Positions 33,385-43,028 of a DNA stretch of 64,000 nucleotides are shown piece by piece. Within the stretch, counting starts at the first letter, position 1; each line of letters opens with the position of its first letter. The DNA lies in the NCBI GenBank assembly GCA_030247855.1, contig JAPDRN010000018.1, positions 248,001 through 312,000 of the forward strand, given 5' to 3'. Source of the stretch: Knufia peltigerae (taxonomy: Eukaryota; Ascomycota; Eurotiomycetes; Chaetothyriales; Trichomeriaceae). The notes under the pieces are model-generated. The model was not told the origin of the DNA. It saw nothing but the letters and a program-made list of their open reading frames with translations, and searched no databases. The translations under genes and the position numbers were made by a program.

Positions 33385-35010
33385 TCATGCGGTAGCGTTC
33401 GTCGTCCCCGGCGCTACAGCTTGTCGCCCATTCGTGTCACACTTACCAACCTTTTGCAACCTCTCTTCAATCTGCTCTCTTGGGGATTTCAGGTGCACCT
33501 CTGGGAAACGAACATCTTTGGTCCACGGCAGAAAATCTGTGCTCTCCATGAGCCACCGAAAGACTTCGCCCTCCAGCATTTTCGAGACCGGCGTGTACTC
33601 GGGGTCCGCCGCCAGATTGTGCATTTCTTCCGGATCTTTCTGGCGGTGGTAGAGCTCCGCAGCCTCGTAGAGACGGTACACGTACGTCCACTCCGGAGTG
33701 CGAACACTGACCGCCTTGCCGACCAATGTGGTATCCTCGTGTTGCAGCCCGGCTTTGATATCATACGGGTACGGCGCCTGCTCCAAGAGAGGTTCCTCGC
33801 TTTCTAGGAAGCCGCCTTCAGAGAAGGCGAATTTCTTGTGGGTTTTCTGGCCGTTCACCAAGCACGGGATCAGTGATTTCCCGTTATGGGGGAAGTGTTC
33901 GCCAATGCTACAGAGCTCAAAAACAGTAGGAATCAGATCGACCATCTCGGTCATCGCTTCACATGTTTGACCCTCTGGCAAACCGCCTCCTGCGATGATC
34001 AAGGGTTCATGTGTCAATGAGTCGGAGAGACCCGAAGGCCACTTCTCAATCAAGCCATGATCCCCGAGATACTCGCCGTGATCGGTGAAAAACATCGTCA
34101 CCGTATCCTTCCAGAGACTCAATTCGTCCACTTTCTTCACGATTCGGCCGAATTGGTCGTCCAATCGCTTGATCATGCCGTAGTACGTGGCTTTGATCTC
34201 AGCCCAGATCTCGGGCGTGGCTCGACTAGTGCCGTACTGCTCTCGGATGGTCTTCATATAGCGAGGCTCATAGCCAGTCTTTTGGCTCGGGGAAGACACG
34301 GTTCGAGGCATCTCATTGCGATCGTACATTGAGAAATAAGGTTCCTCGACCTGGAATGGGCAATGTGGAAACAGTAGTGGCATGAAAAGCACCCACGGTT
34401 TGTCGTCGGGCGGACACTCGAGCCATCTCAATGCAGATTTGACCACAGCGTCGTCATAGTCGAGGGCTTGCTGATCGTCTCTGCGGCCTTTATAGAACAG
34501 CCTTCCCCAGATACTCTCGTCCTTCTCCGCGACATTTTTAGCGCCTGCAAATTTGGGCACGAACTCTGGAGTTTCGAGGAACCCATACTCGGTGACGCTG
34601 AGTTCTGTGACGGTCGGAGCGAAAGTGTCCCCCCGGGGTGCCAAACAAGCCACATGATAGCCCCGTTCCTTGAGACTACGAAAAATGTTGGGTTCCCACG
34701 GCTTGATCAGGTTCTCGAGACTACGGTGCCCACTGACGTGAGGGTACGTGCCGGTGAACATGCTGCACCGAGACTGTGAGCACACCGACGCCTGGACGAA
34801 ACAATTGGTGAACAGCGTCCCACGTCGGGCGAACGCGTCAATGTTCGGAGTCTTGATCAGACCACTTCCGGTAGTACAACCCAGAGCATCATACCGGAGC
34901 TGATCGGGCATGAAGATGATCAGGTTGGGCTGATGTTTTCCATTCTTGCTGTCAATCTTGACTGGTGGTTGTTTGGATGGTAAGGAGTGAGACGACATGG
35001 TCGCCGCCAA
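33385..35010 (-). CDS. Type I sulfatase with unusual CSQSR active site
   Basis: Read as one exon it encodes 541 residues. The start HQPNLIIFMPDQLRYDALG has a single Asp-Gln pair, as in choline-sulfatase and sulfamidase-like members. The signature is SVCSQSRCSMFTGTYPH with Cys77. MFFTDHGEYLGDHGLIEKWP gives the late metal site and conserved Lys. Most sulfatases need Pro or Ala two residues after the Cys for formylglycine formation; here it is Gln. A strong splice donor (G/GTAAGT) lies at about residue 519. If used with an acceptor after the present stop, the tail would change, so the C-terminus is uncertain. In-frame Met5 (34998) could also start it. It is probably cytosolic, as no signal peptide is seen. 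It shares a promoter region with the secreted esterase. Confidence 0.85.
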   Translation of the reverse strand: MAATMSSHSLPSKQPPVKIDSKNGKHQPNLIIFMPDQLRYDALGCTTGSGLIKTPNIDAFARRGTLFTNCFVQASVCSQSRCSMFTGTYPHVSGHRSLENLIKPWEPNIFRSLKERGYHVACLAPRGDTFAPTVTELSVTEYGFLETPEFVPKFAGAKNVAEKDESIWGRLFYKGRRDDQQALDYDDAVVKSALRWLECPPDDKPWVLFMPLLFPHCPFQVEEPYFSMYDRNEMPRTVSSPSQKTGYEPRYMKTIREQYGTSRATPEIWAEIKATYYGMIKRLDDQFGRIVKKVDELSLWKDTVTMFFTDHGEYLGDHGLIEKWPSGLSDSLTHEPLIIAGGGLPEGQTCEAMTEMVDLIPTVFELCSIGEHFPHNGKSLIPCLVNGQKTHKKFAFSEGGFLESEEPLLEQAPYPYDIKAGLQHEDTTLVGKAVSVRTPEWTYVYRLYEAAELYHRQKDPEEMHNLAADPEYTPVSKMLEGEVFRWLMESTDFLPWTKDVRFPEVHLKSPREQIEERLQKVGKCDTNGRQAVAPGTTNATA

Positions 35011-35667
35011 TGTGTTTGAAAGAGTGATAAAATACCTCGTTGACGTCGTTGCCAGGCTGAGAATGAATTTTTTCTTCTTCCCGATGAGAAGGGGGCAGGC
35101 TTCCGTGTGCTTCTTCTTTTGTCCCTGAAAGGAGGAAACTTTTTACGTGCGAAAATGGTAGTCAAACTTCAAAAGTCGAAAACATTTATTCACGGTTCAA
35201 AAAGCCATTGGATTTCTTGAAGAGATTCTTCCCCCCGGCTGCCTCGACGGCTATCGGACGGGCTATCAGAGTGGCCCTCTTAGAGTAATAGCCTGACACA
35301 GTCTCGTAAGATAACTAGTCAGAACCAATGGAATGATCCAGACCCTCCGATAACCGTTCAGTAACGGATGAAAAAGACCGGGTATCGGTCACCCCCTCCC
35401 AACCCTGTTTTTGAAGCAGCAAAAATCAAATCCATCTGCGGCTTGTCGACCAACTACCTAGGTAACTTCAGGCAAATGGTCCACCTCCACCCCCAGAGTT
35501 CGCTCGCTAGATATAGTTGGGATGGTGATGATGTTGTCCGAGTATCAAAATACTTGCAGTGTGGGGAGAAGCGTAGATAAGTCTTCACGTTTGTCCCTCT
35601 TTTCCAATCTGATCCTACCTCCGAGGTTTTACTGTAATTCAATGAAACTGGTCCAATTTCGGCCGAG
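35011..35667. other. Bidirectional promoter region, sulfatase and carboxylesterase
   Basis: 657 bp lie between two divergent starts. There is no clear TATA box and no gene is seen. Confidence 0.5.
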
Positions 35668-37479
35668 ATGAAGCACATTATCACGTATATCCTCACGCTC
35701 GTAGTGACGACGGTGACCTCGGTGGCCATCAAGCCAGGAACCACCGATGGCCCCCTTGCCCATACTAAAAACGGCACCTACAAGGGAATAGTGTCTCAGC
35801 CTTACGATCAAGACTTCTTCTTAGGGGTTCCCTTTGCCAAACCGCCAGTTGGAAATCTTCGATTTCGAAACCCTCAATCGACGACGGGGAAATGGTCAGG
35901 AACTCGCTCCGCGCAAGAATATGCACCAGAATGTGTCGCTTACGTGGTATGTACTTGTTTTACCAAGGAGTTCAGGTTTATACTTACATTTCGAATACAG
36001 TCGAATCGACCCTATAACATAAGCGAAGACTGCTTATACCTCAACGTTGTTCGCCCCTCTAACATCGACTATGGAAATACCACTCTTCCGGTGGCCGTCT
36101 GGATCCACGGAGGAGGGTTTTACATGGGTGGCTCGTCTGGGGATCAAAGGTTCAATCTATCCTTCATCGTACAACATTCGGTCGAGATTGGCCTCCCTAT
36201 TATCGCTGTCAGTGTCAACTATCGGCTAGGCGGCCTAGGTTTCCTCTCTTCGAGGGAGGTCTCGGAAAGCGGGAGTAGCAACATGGGTCTGCGAGACCAG
36301 CGACTAGGACTTCAATGGATCCAGGAGAATATTGCAGGTTTCGGCGGTGACCCCTCCAAAGTGACAATCTGGGGAGAAAGTGCCGGCGCTGCGTCGGTCG
36401 GGCTTCACCTTACCGCTTACAATGGCAGAGACGACGGCCTGTTTCGCGGTGCCATCATGGAGAGTGGTAATCCCATCTTTTACGGTAAACAGAATCGGTC
36501 CAAAGTATTCCAAAACTCCTACGACGCACTTTCGGCGATTACAAAATGTAACACGACAGCTGATTCACTCGAATGCCTCCGGTCTCTACCCCTGGGAGAA
36601 TTGAACAATGCCCTCAACACGAGTGCCATGGCGACCGCTTGGTACCCGCAGATTGACGGTGATATCATCCATCGTCACTCGTCCGAGCAAATCGCCGACG
36701 GAGCCTTTGTCCATGTTCCCATTATCCTCGGTGCGAACTCTGATGAAGGAACAGCCTTCGCCATCAAGGGCATCAACACCACGCAAGACTTTCTCGACGT
36801 TCTCACCAAAGGACCCAAAGGGCCGACCGGAATGCCGGAGGCATTCGCCGAGAAGGTCTTGTCCTCGTACCCAGTGAACTCGAGTCAGAATGTGTTGGCT
36901 TTTCTGGGACCGGATTTTGTCGCTCCCCCGTACCCTTTCGGCAAAGAGTGGCGACGGGCGGCGACGTACTGGGGTGACCAAGTCTTCATTGCCAACCGTC
37001 GTCTCTGCTGTGAGACGTGGGCAAAGGCCGGCGTCGACGCGTACTGTTATCGATTCAACGCCGTTTCTGCCCTCACAGATGCTTTGAATGGTGTGACACA
37101 CTTCACTGAGGTGGCTTTCATGATGTTGGATCTCGGTGGCTACGGGTACCCTCCCATTCAGCCGTCGCCTTTCCAAGGGCTCGGCGACGAATACAAAGAT
37201 CTGGCACGACTCATGAATGGCGACTGGATCTCCTTCGTCGCAACGCAAAATCCCAATACCTGGCACGCACAACGAAGCTCCGCCGCCCAAACGTTGGGAA
37301 TGGCCGTTCCCGAATGGCCACGGTATCAGGTGGGAAGAGGGAAATCTGACCAGATGACCGTGATACCTGAAATTTTCGTCTACAATGCGAATTACTCTTC
37401 AGCTGCCGAAAACGACACTTTCCGACAGGAGGGAATCAATCTGATCAACAGTGGAAATCTTAAAATCTATGATCGATAG
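35668..37479 (+). CDS. Secreted type B carboxylesterase
   Basis: Two exons (35668-35946 and 36001-37479) give 585 residues. The 54-nt intron is divisible by three and has no stop, so it can be read through by mistake, adding 18 false residues. The N-terminus MKHIITYILTLVVTTVTSVA is a signal peptide. Family marks are FFLGVPFAKPPVGNLRF, EDCLYLNVVRPS, the oxyanion loop WIHGGGF, the nucleophile elbow TIWGESAGAASVG (Ser220), the acid region GANSDEGTAF and the likely catalytic His in GVTHFTEVAFMM. Many N-glycosylation sites support secretion. It should hydrolyse carboxylic esters outside the cell. Black-yeast fumonisin esterase is of this family and secreted, which makes the neighbourhood interesting; specificity cannot be read here. 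Confidence 0.93.
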   Translation: MKHIITYILTLVVTTVTSVAIKPGTTDGPLAHTKNGTYKGIVSQPYDQDFFLGVPFAKPPVGNLRFRNPQSTTGKWSGTRSAQEYAPECVAYVVCTCFTKEFRFILTFRIQSNRPYNISEDCLYLNVVRPSNIDYGNTTLPVAVWIHGGGFYMGGSSGDQRFNLSFIVQHSVEIGLPIIAVSVNYRLGGLGFLSSREVSESGSSNMGLRDQRLGLQWIQENIAGFGGDPSKVTIWGESAGAASVGLHLTAYNGRDDGLFRGAIMESGNPIFYGKQNRSKVFQNSYDALSAITKCNTTADSLECLRSLPLGELNNALNTSAMATAWYPQIDGDIIHRHSSEQIADGAFVHVPIILGANSDEGTAFAIKGINTTQDFLDVLTKGPKGPTGMPEAFAEKVLSSYPVNSSQNVLAFLGPDFVAPPYPFGKEWRRAATYWGDQVFIANRRLCCETWAKAGVDAYCYRFNAVSALTDALNGVTHFTEVAFMMLDLGGYGYPPIQPSPFQGLGDEYKDLARLMNGDWISFVATQNPNTWHAQRSSAAQTLGMAVPEWPRYQVGRGKSDQMTVIPEIFVYNANYSSAAENDTFRQEGINLINSGNLKIYDR

Positions 37480-38405
37480 TCCAACTAGTGATAATACAAT
37501 GCAAGGCAACTCAAGCGCTCTCTGAGATATCTACCAGGTCTTCCAAGGCACTTACCCATGGATATAATCTCAATACTATTCTATTTCCTCACCATTTTCG
37601 TATAGAAAAGGAGAGAAATGCCACGTCGATTAGGTGCCGGGAAAAACCGAGAAGGCCCAGACGAGCACAAAGGCATGGTGTTAGTCGGCCAAGGGCCTCC
37701 TATGCGGAGTACTCCGCCAGAACGGTCTTACAAGTGGAGGCCTATTCTTACTTGTAGGCGTCAAGACGCTCCTTTACTACCTCAGTTTAGCACTCATTCC
37801 TCTTCCTAATCTATCCGATGAGGCGCTCGTTGTTGAGGCAACCTCCATGGCTCATTCTCTAGGCCTATCCATGTTACCGTCCGGGAGCTGATGCTGCAAC
37901 GAGGACGGCCTCAACCGGAGGAAGAATTACGCTCCTTTTTTGCTATATAATAGATAGAAAACCGCCTCATAGTCATAGAGGTCAGACTCGACAATACATC
38001 ATATCAGACCCCTAGCCATCCTATTACCTAGAAGATTACGCACCGCCAAACACATGGTAAAGTATGCGGAACAACTATATGATGCCAGCCAGCAAAAGCC
38101 ATCTAGGCTTCAAGACGTAGGAGTCGTCTTTTGGTCCCTGATCATAATCTGTGTTTAAGCCAATAACCTTACTTGGTACTTGGCAATTTTCGAATCTTGT
38201 CGTTGCCAAGTGCCTTAATGGGCCTCGACCGGGTTCGGCAGCTAAATAGTACGCTAGGATTGTGTATTCCAAAAGCAGAGAACCGTGGACAACCCAGTCT
38301 TGGCTTCTGTATACTTGGTGAGACTTCACCTTGATACTTTCAAGTACACATACCATCCCTAGTTATCAGCCACTTCCGATACGTTCTGATCTGAAAGCCC
38401 GTTCA
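37480..38405. other. Intergenic stretch with no recognised gene
   Basis: 926 bp. The middle part is rich in CTA and ATAG words and looks unlike the genes around it. It may be worn-out repeat DNA, but no terminal repeats or transposase text can be seen. Confidence 0.4.
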
Positions 38406-39738
38406 ATGGCAGACCACACTGATTCCTCATCGCCTTTGAAAAGGCATCGATTGCTGGCCCCCTCGGCGGCCGTCCTCGTGAGTCCACTCTGCCTCGGTGG
38501 CATGAATTTTGGAGATGCATGGAAGTCGAAACTGGGTGAATGTGACAAGGGGACTACTTTTGAGATTCTCGATACATTTTACGAGTTGGGTGGTAATTTT
38601 GTCGACACGTCAGTTGTTTAGCAATCCTGTCATCGGCCAGCTTTCGTTCTGACAAGACCATTCCTTCCAGGTCAAATAACTACCAGGCCGAGGAAAGTGA
38701 GACTTGGATCGGCGAGTGGCTCTCGCGGCATCCAAACCGTCGTGATGAAATGGTGATCGCCACCAAGTACGCGGAGGACTGGAAAACCTACTCCGGACCT
38801 CACCTCGTTCAATCCAACTATGGAGGCAACTCTGCCAAATCCCTACATGTTTCTGTGGCGGCTTCCCTCAAAAAACTTCAAACGACCTACATTGATTTGC
38901 TGTACGTCCACTTTTGGGATTATACCGCCACGGTGGAGGAAGTCATGACCAGTCTCAACGTACTCGTCAACCAGGGAAAAGTTCTCTATCTGGGAATCTG
39001 CAACACCCCCGCGTGGGTCGTCGTGAAATGTAACGAGTTTGCGAGACGACACGGATTGCGACCGTTCAGCGTCTATCAGGGAAGGTGGAGTGCCGCGGAA
39101 AGGGATCTCGAACGAGATGTCATACCAATGTGCAATGCCGAGGGCATGGCTATAGCACCGTGGGGAGCACTTGGTGGTGGCTACTTCAAACCGTAAGTGC
39201 AGAGACTTCGTGATTATCTTCACCGTCCTCGCGGTGCGGGCTACTGAATTGTTGTCTCTGCTATAGAAGTCAGAAAATTACGAATCCTTCGGAAGGAGAA
39301 GAAGATGGTGGACGAACTCTTACTTCGCTGACGGTCGGGACCGAAGCTCAAGTCTCTGTGGTTCTGGAAACGATTGCCCAGGACAGAAGTCAACCTATGA
39401 CTTCTATAGCACTTGCATATATCATGCAGAAAACGCCATACGTCTTTCCGATTGTGGGTGGACGTAAAGTCAGTCACCTTAGGTCCAACGTCGAGGCCAT
39501 GAAAATCACATTGACGGATGTCGAAATACACAAGATCGACGCGGCATACAATTTCCAACCAGGATTCCCACATAATGTGATTTCGGGAAACAGGCTTCCC
39601 AAGGGACCGGAGGATATTTCGTTGACTCAAATACGTGGTTCATTCGACTTTGTAGAGGGTCAAAGACCAATAGTACCAAACAAGGGGAACTCAATTCTGG
39701 AAAGCGGTGGTGATCTAGAAGACAAGACTCTGGCTTAA
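38406..39738 (+). CDS. Aldo-keto reductase, aryl-alcohol dehydrogenase type
   Basis: Three exons (38406-38608, 38671-39192 and 39267-39738) give 398 residues. The barrel start VSPLCLGGMNFGDAW is followed by GGNFVDTSNNYQAEESETWIGEWL, with the catalytic Asp and Tyr. EMVIATKYAEDW gives the Lys strand, and YIDLLYVHFWDYTATVEEVM has His-Phe-Trp-Asp at the active site. PYVFPIVGGRKVSHLRSNVEAM forms the NADPH-binding end. This is the AKR9 group (yeast AAD, norsolorinate reductase-like), which reduces aldehydes or ketones with NADPH. It is cytosolic as far as seen. Placed between an esterase and an amine oxidase, it could reduce an aldehyde or ketone formed by amine oxidation; that link is inference. 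Confidence 0.92.
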
Positions 39739-39909
39739 CCGTCATCCGTACATGATGAAACGGGGGACACAGGTTATATGCTTTATCTTGTCGTAGGACT
39801 GGGTTTTTGAATAAACCAAATTTGACTATATACAATCTGAATATCATAACAAAACAAATCAAAAGTACCTGTTGGCACAATGCACTCCATTTTATGTTCT
39901 GATTATTCT

Positions 39910-41334
39910 CTACAGCTTCGACGAGGTGGTCGTCGTCTCTGGGTCCGCTTGGCAAATCTGGTCAGCAGCACTCTCTCCAGCTCGGATAGCACCCTCCATG
40001 AAACCAGCCCAGTAAGGGGACGCTTCGGTTCCAGCGAAATACAAGTTGCCCACCCGCTCTCGAATAGTCTTGCCGAACTGAGTCATGACATTCGGAGGGC
40101 ATATGGCGAAGTGACCTCCCCTGGAATACTCCTCGAGGTCCCATCTGAAAATGATCCATTCCTTGACGTTTCTCGCCTTGGGGCCGAAAAAGTTGACAAA
40201 GTCCTCGACGACGAGTTTTTGAATATCCTCTTCGCTGGCAGAGTCGAGCCGCCGCATCACGTTCGCCTCCAAAAAGCCAATGATCGCTCCGGAAGTTCCG
40301 TCGTTGGGAGAGGCGTCAAAGGTCGTCTGGACCGTACACCCGTTGATGCCCACCGCGTGGCCATTGAGACCTTCGTCCCGCCAAAAGGGTCGGTCGTAGG
40401 TGGCGATCGCCTTGCCCAGGGACCCCATGGGCATACGCTGACTCATCTGGTCCCGACCTGCGGGTAGAGGAGGGCTGTAGGTGATTCGCGTCGCCAGGGG
40501 AGGAGCGAGGGCCATGACGACGCTGGTTGACCGCGCATGGAAATTGGCACCACTGACATCGTAAACACCGTCTTGCAGGTCGATTCGGGTGACGGGGGAA
40601 CGCAGCTTGATGACTTGGTTGCCCAACTTCTCGGCCAGGCGAAGGGCGATCAACTGAGTTCCGCCGACCAGGCGACGCTCTTGTGCACCGTCCGTGGTTC
40701 CCATCAACCTGGCCAGGTTTCCTGGGTTCCTTTCGTTGCCCGCCCGGCCGACATACGTGACGAATTGTAACAGGGAAAGATCTTCGGGCTCTGCGGACAT
40801 CAAGGCTCTGATCGACGCCTGGAACACCTTGTACGCATTGGCGTCCGTGATGCGGGATTGGATCCACGAGGCCAGCGTCACCGAGTCCCAGGACCGAGCT
40901 TCGTGGTGACTCCAGGGTTCACGCGCGTCGACCTTTAGTGCCATGGAATCTATGGCCTGAACCGCCTCACCCAGCTGTTGTAGACCGTCGGCGCCGATGG
41001 GCAGGTTACCTGCGTCGTAGGTCACCCGTGATCCCGCATTGTAATAGACACTCTGGCCGACGCTGTAGTTTAGATGTGTGCCGATACCAAGTTCTGCTGC
41101 AAGTGCCAGAATTCGGTCTTGACAAGGACCAATGTAGGCGGCCCCGAGCTCGAACAGAGCTCCGTTGGCGGCCTTTTTGTCATAGACCTTGCCGCCGACA
41201 CGATCGCGAGCCTCGAGGACGATGACCGACTTTCCTGCAGAAACCAGCCTCGTCGCAGCTGCTAGACCCGAGAAGCCGGCTCCAACGACGATAACGTCTG
41301 CCTTTCCGTAGTTCTGATGTTGAGGAGGCGCCAT
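39910..41334 (-). CDS. Flavin amine oxidase with peroxisomal signal
   Basis: A single exon encodes 474 residues. The FAD motif VIVVGAGFSGLAAATRL and VIVLEARDRVGGKVYD lie at the N-terminus. The C-terminal FAD segment is NLYFAGTEASPYWAGFMEGA, preceded by FRWDLEEYSRGGHFAICPPN. In mammalian monoamine oxidases the matching place carries a Cys that binds FAD covalently. Here it is His408, so the FAD is probably non-covalent, as in Aspergillus MAO-N. The chain ends Ser-Ser-Lys-Leu, a perfect peroxisome signal that would put the H2O2 produced near catalase. It should oxidise a primary or secondary amine to an imine or aldehyde. It is divergent from a RidA-family protein, which fits, since Rid proteins hydrolyse reactive imines. 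Confidence 0.93.
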   Translation of the reverse strand: MAPPQHQNYGKADVIVVGAGFSGLAAATRLVSAGKSVIVLEARDRVGGKVYDKKAANGALFELGAAYIGPCQDRILALAAELGIGTHLNYSVGQSVYYNAGSRVTYDAGNLPIGADGLQQLGEAVQAIDSMALKVDAREPWSHHEARSWDSVTLASWIQSRITDANAYKVFQASIRALMSAEPEDLSLLQFVTYVGRAGNERNPGNLARLMGTTDGAQERRLVGGTQLIALRLAEKLGNQVIKLRSPVTRIDLQDGVYDVSGANFHARSTSVVMALAPPLATRITYSPPLPAGRDQMSQRMPMGSLGKAIATYDRPFWRDEGLNGHAVGINGCTVQTTFDASPNDGTSGAIIGFLEANVMRRLDSASEEDIQKLVVEDFVNFFGPKARNVKEWIIFRWDLEEYSRGGHFAICPPNVMTQFGKTIRERVGNLYFAGTEASPYWAGFMEGAIRAGESAADQICQADPETTTTSSKL

Positions 41335-42203
41335 CTCGGGGACTTTTATGGCTATGGAGAAGATAAGAGAAAAAAGATTCGAGGTAGTGGTCGCTCACTT
41401 TGGTCCTCAATTATACCTTATAAATACAACTTCTGAGCATGCGCTGACCCAAAGTCAAGAACTGCTCAACACGTGTTCAATATGTTCAATACCGTACCTG
41501 AGGATCAGTCATCTCGGACAGGGTGTCGTGATAGTGGACTCGAGGATGGTTGTTTGAATGGGAGCTGTAAAGCCAACTATTGGTTGGGGTTTTTTCCCCG
41601 TGAACCTTCAATTCCCGTACCCCGTATTTCGTATAGTATTCGTAAAGCAGAGGTTTTTTTACATTTGCCGAATTTCAGGTGTCGTTTCTTGTTCTAGACT
41701 TTCACTCCTGCTTCTGCTTGTTATCCGGATGGTGGGATGGTGGGAGATTCGTCTGTTGCGTCGGGGTCAACTGCTTTGAGAAAGTGGCAAGCCTGGACTC
41801 GAAAGTTGTGGGAGCAGCTGATAAGGTGGCCGAAATAGGAAAGACAAGACGGACAAATCGGATGGCTTGGGACCCACAACAACCCACTCCATGCAGGGCA
41901 AACGTAACGTGTAGGGAGGGGAACTCAAGGTGGTCGAAGGATCGACGTTGTTCCTAACAATGTGAAGATGAGTTGCCAGGTCGCACATGTCCAAGTCCCG
42001 TTTCGATCTGATATATTGAGAAAAATCAACAAACCGTCCACGGCCACCTAGCATACAACCGTCTTCGTCCAACACACTGGTGACGCGACAATCATCAGCC
42101 AGATCACTTTTGTTCGACTCATTCAGTCTTCTGAAGACAAAGTCCAGCGAAACCACCGACCCTGATCCGACAGCTCTCTGGTCCACTCACAACGAACATA
42201 ACC
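41335..42203. other. Bidirectional promoter region, amine oxidase and RidA gene
   Basis: 869 bp lie between divergent starts. The left end holds a TATA box for the oxidase. Open frames here have no recognised domain. Confidence 0.5.
41418..41426 (-). promoter_or_regulatory. TATA box of the peroxisomal amine oxidase gene
   Basis: On the minus strand TATTTATAA lies about 85-92 bp before the oxidase ATG at 41334. Spacing suits a core promoter. Confidence 0.4.
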
Positions 42204-42626
42204 ATGAGTGCAAAGTACTACCAGGTCCCTGGTCCTCTGGGTGATTACTACCAAGCCACCGGCTTTTCTCACGCCGTCGTCCTACCAGCCAACTGCCAGC
42301 TGGTCATCGCCGCGGGGCAACCGGGTCTCAATGCTTCGGCGCGCATGTCTTCTTCCCCCGCCGAACAGATCGAGTCGTGCTTTGAAAACTGCGACAACGC
42401 ACTAAAGGCCGCGGGCGTCAAGGAGGGACTTTTCAAGGCGCACAAAGTTCACACTTGGTTGACGGACGTCTCCCACGAGCCGCTGATGATGGAGATTTGG
42501 CGAAGAAGATGGCCCGATCACAGACCTACGTGGATGTGTTTGGGGACAAACGCTCTGTGTGGAAAGGGAATGATAATTGAGATTCAAGTCGAGGCTCACA
42601 TTGCTCCTGAAAAGACACATCTGTAG
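42204..42626 (+). CDS. RidA/YjgF-family protein
   Basis: A single exon encodes 140 residues. It shows the chorismate-mutase-like Rid fold pattern: LVIAAGQPGLNASARM in the first strands, then the helix EQIESCFENCDNALKAAGVKEG, the strand VHTWLTDVSHEPLMMEIW, and MIIEIQVEAHIA at the end. In the deaminase branch an Arg before the last strand holds the substrate carboxylate. Here the nearby text is DHRPTWMCLGTNAL, a somewhat longer loop with one Arg, so imine deaminase activity is possible but not assured. Rid enzymes remove enamine or imine intermediates from PLP and flavin enzymes. The head-to-head position with a flavin amine oxidase supports that role. No targeting signal is seen; it ends THL. 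Confidence 0.85.
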   Translation: MSAKYYQVPGPLGDYYQATGFSHAVVLPANCQLVIAAGQPGLNASARMSSSPAEQIESCFENCDNALKAAGVKEGLFKAHKVHTWLTDVSHEPLMMEIWRRRWPDHRPTWMCLGTNALCGKGMIIEIQVEAHIAPEKTHL

Positions 42627-43028
42627 GAGTGTCTCGGTTTACCAACCCAAGTGACTACAGACAAACAAATAGATCCCTTGTATTGAATATGAATCCTCTT
42701 AGGGAGTAGAACATTTTGTCTGTTACAATCGTGAGAGATCTTGCCCGCGAGTACTAAGTTAGTTACTACCGTCACAATGCGTATATCGTATCTCAGCGTT
42801 AATGGAAGGCTAGAAGGTGTGCCAGATCCCACTTCTCGGTTTGTACTCCGTCCACTGCCACTGGTCTACACTGCGTGCCGAGGATTATGCCCGCTTTTCC
42901 CCAGTATATAAATTATTTTTTGTATTTTGTTCCTCCCTTTGACCCATGTCTTAAGGTTTCTTCATTTACCATCTACAAACATCTCTTGCGACAATCTTCT
43001 GACTCCAGTTTTATAGCTGTTCGAAGCC
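42627..43028. other. Intergenic, upstream of transaldolase
   Basis: 402 bp between two plus-strand genes, with a clear TATA box near the right end and no other feature. Confidence 0.55.
42905..42913 (+). promoter_or_regulatory. TATA box of the transaldolase-like gene
   Basis: TATATAAAT lies about 116-124 bp before the ATG at 43029, followed by pyrimidine-rich sequence. It is a convincing fungal core promoter. Confidence 0.5.

Noticed and set aside
35947..36000. Coding insertion of 18 residues in the carboxylesterase
   Set aside because: It has GT-AG borders, is a multiple of three, and its removal gives YVSNRPYNISEDCLYLN, the expected family text; it is an intron.
36586..37290. Open frame of 234 codons on the minus strand
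   Set aside because: It is antisense to the carboxylesterase, with no recognised motif.
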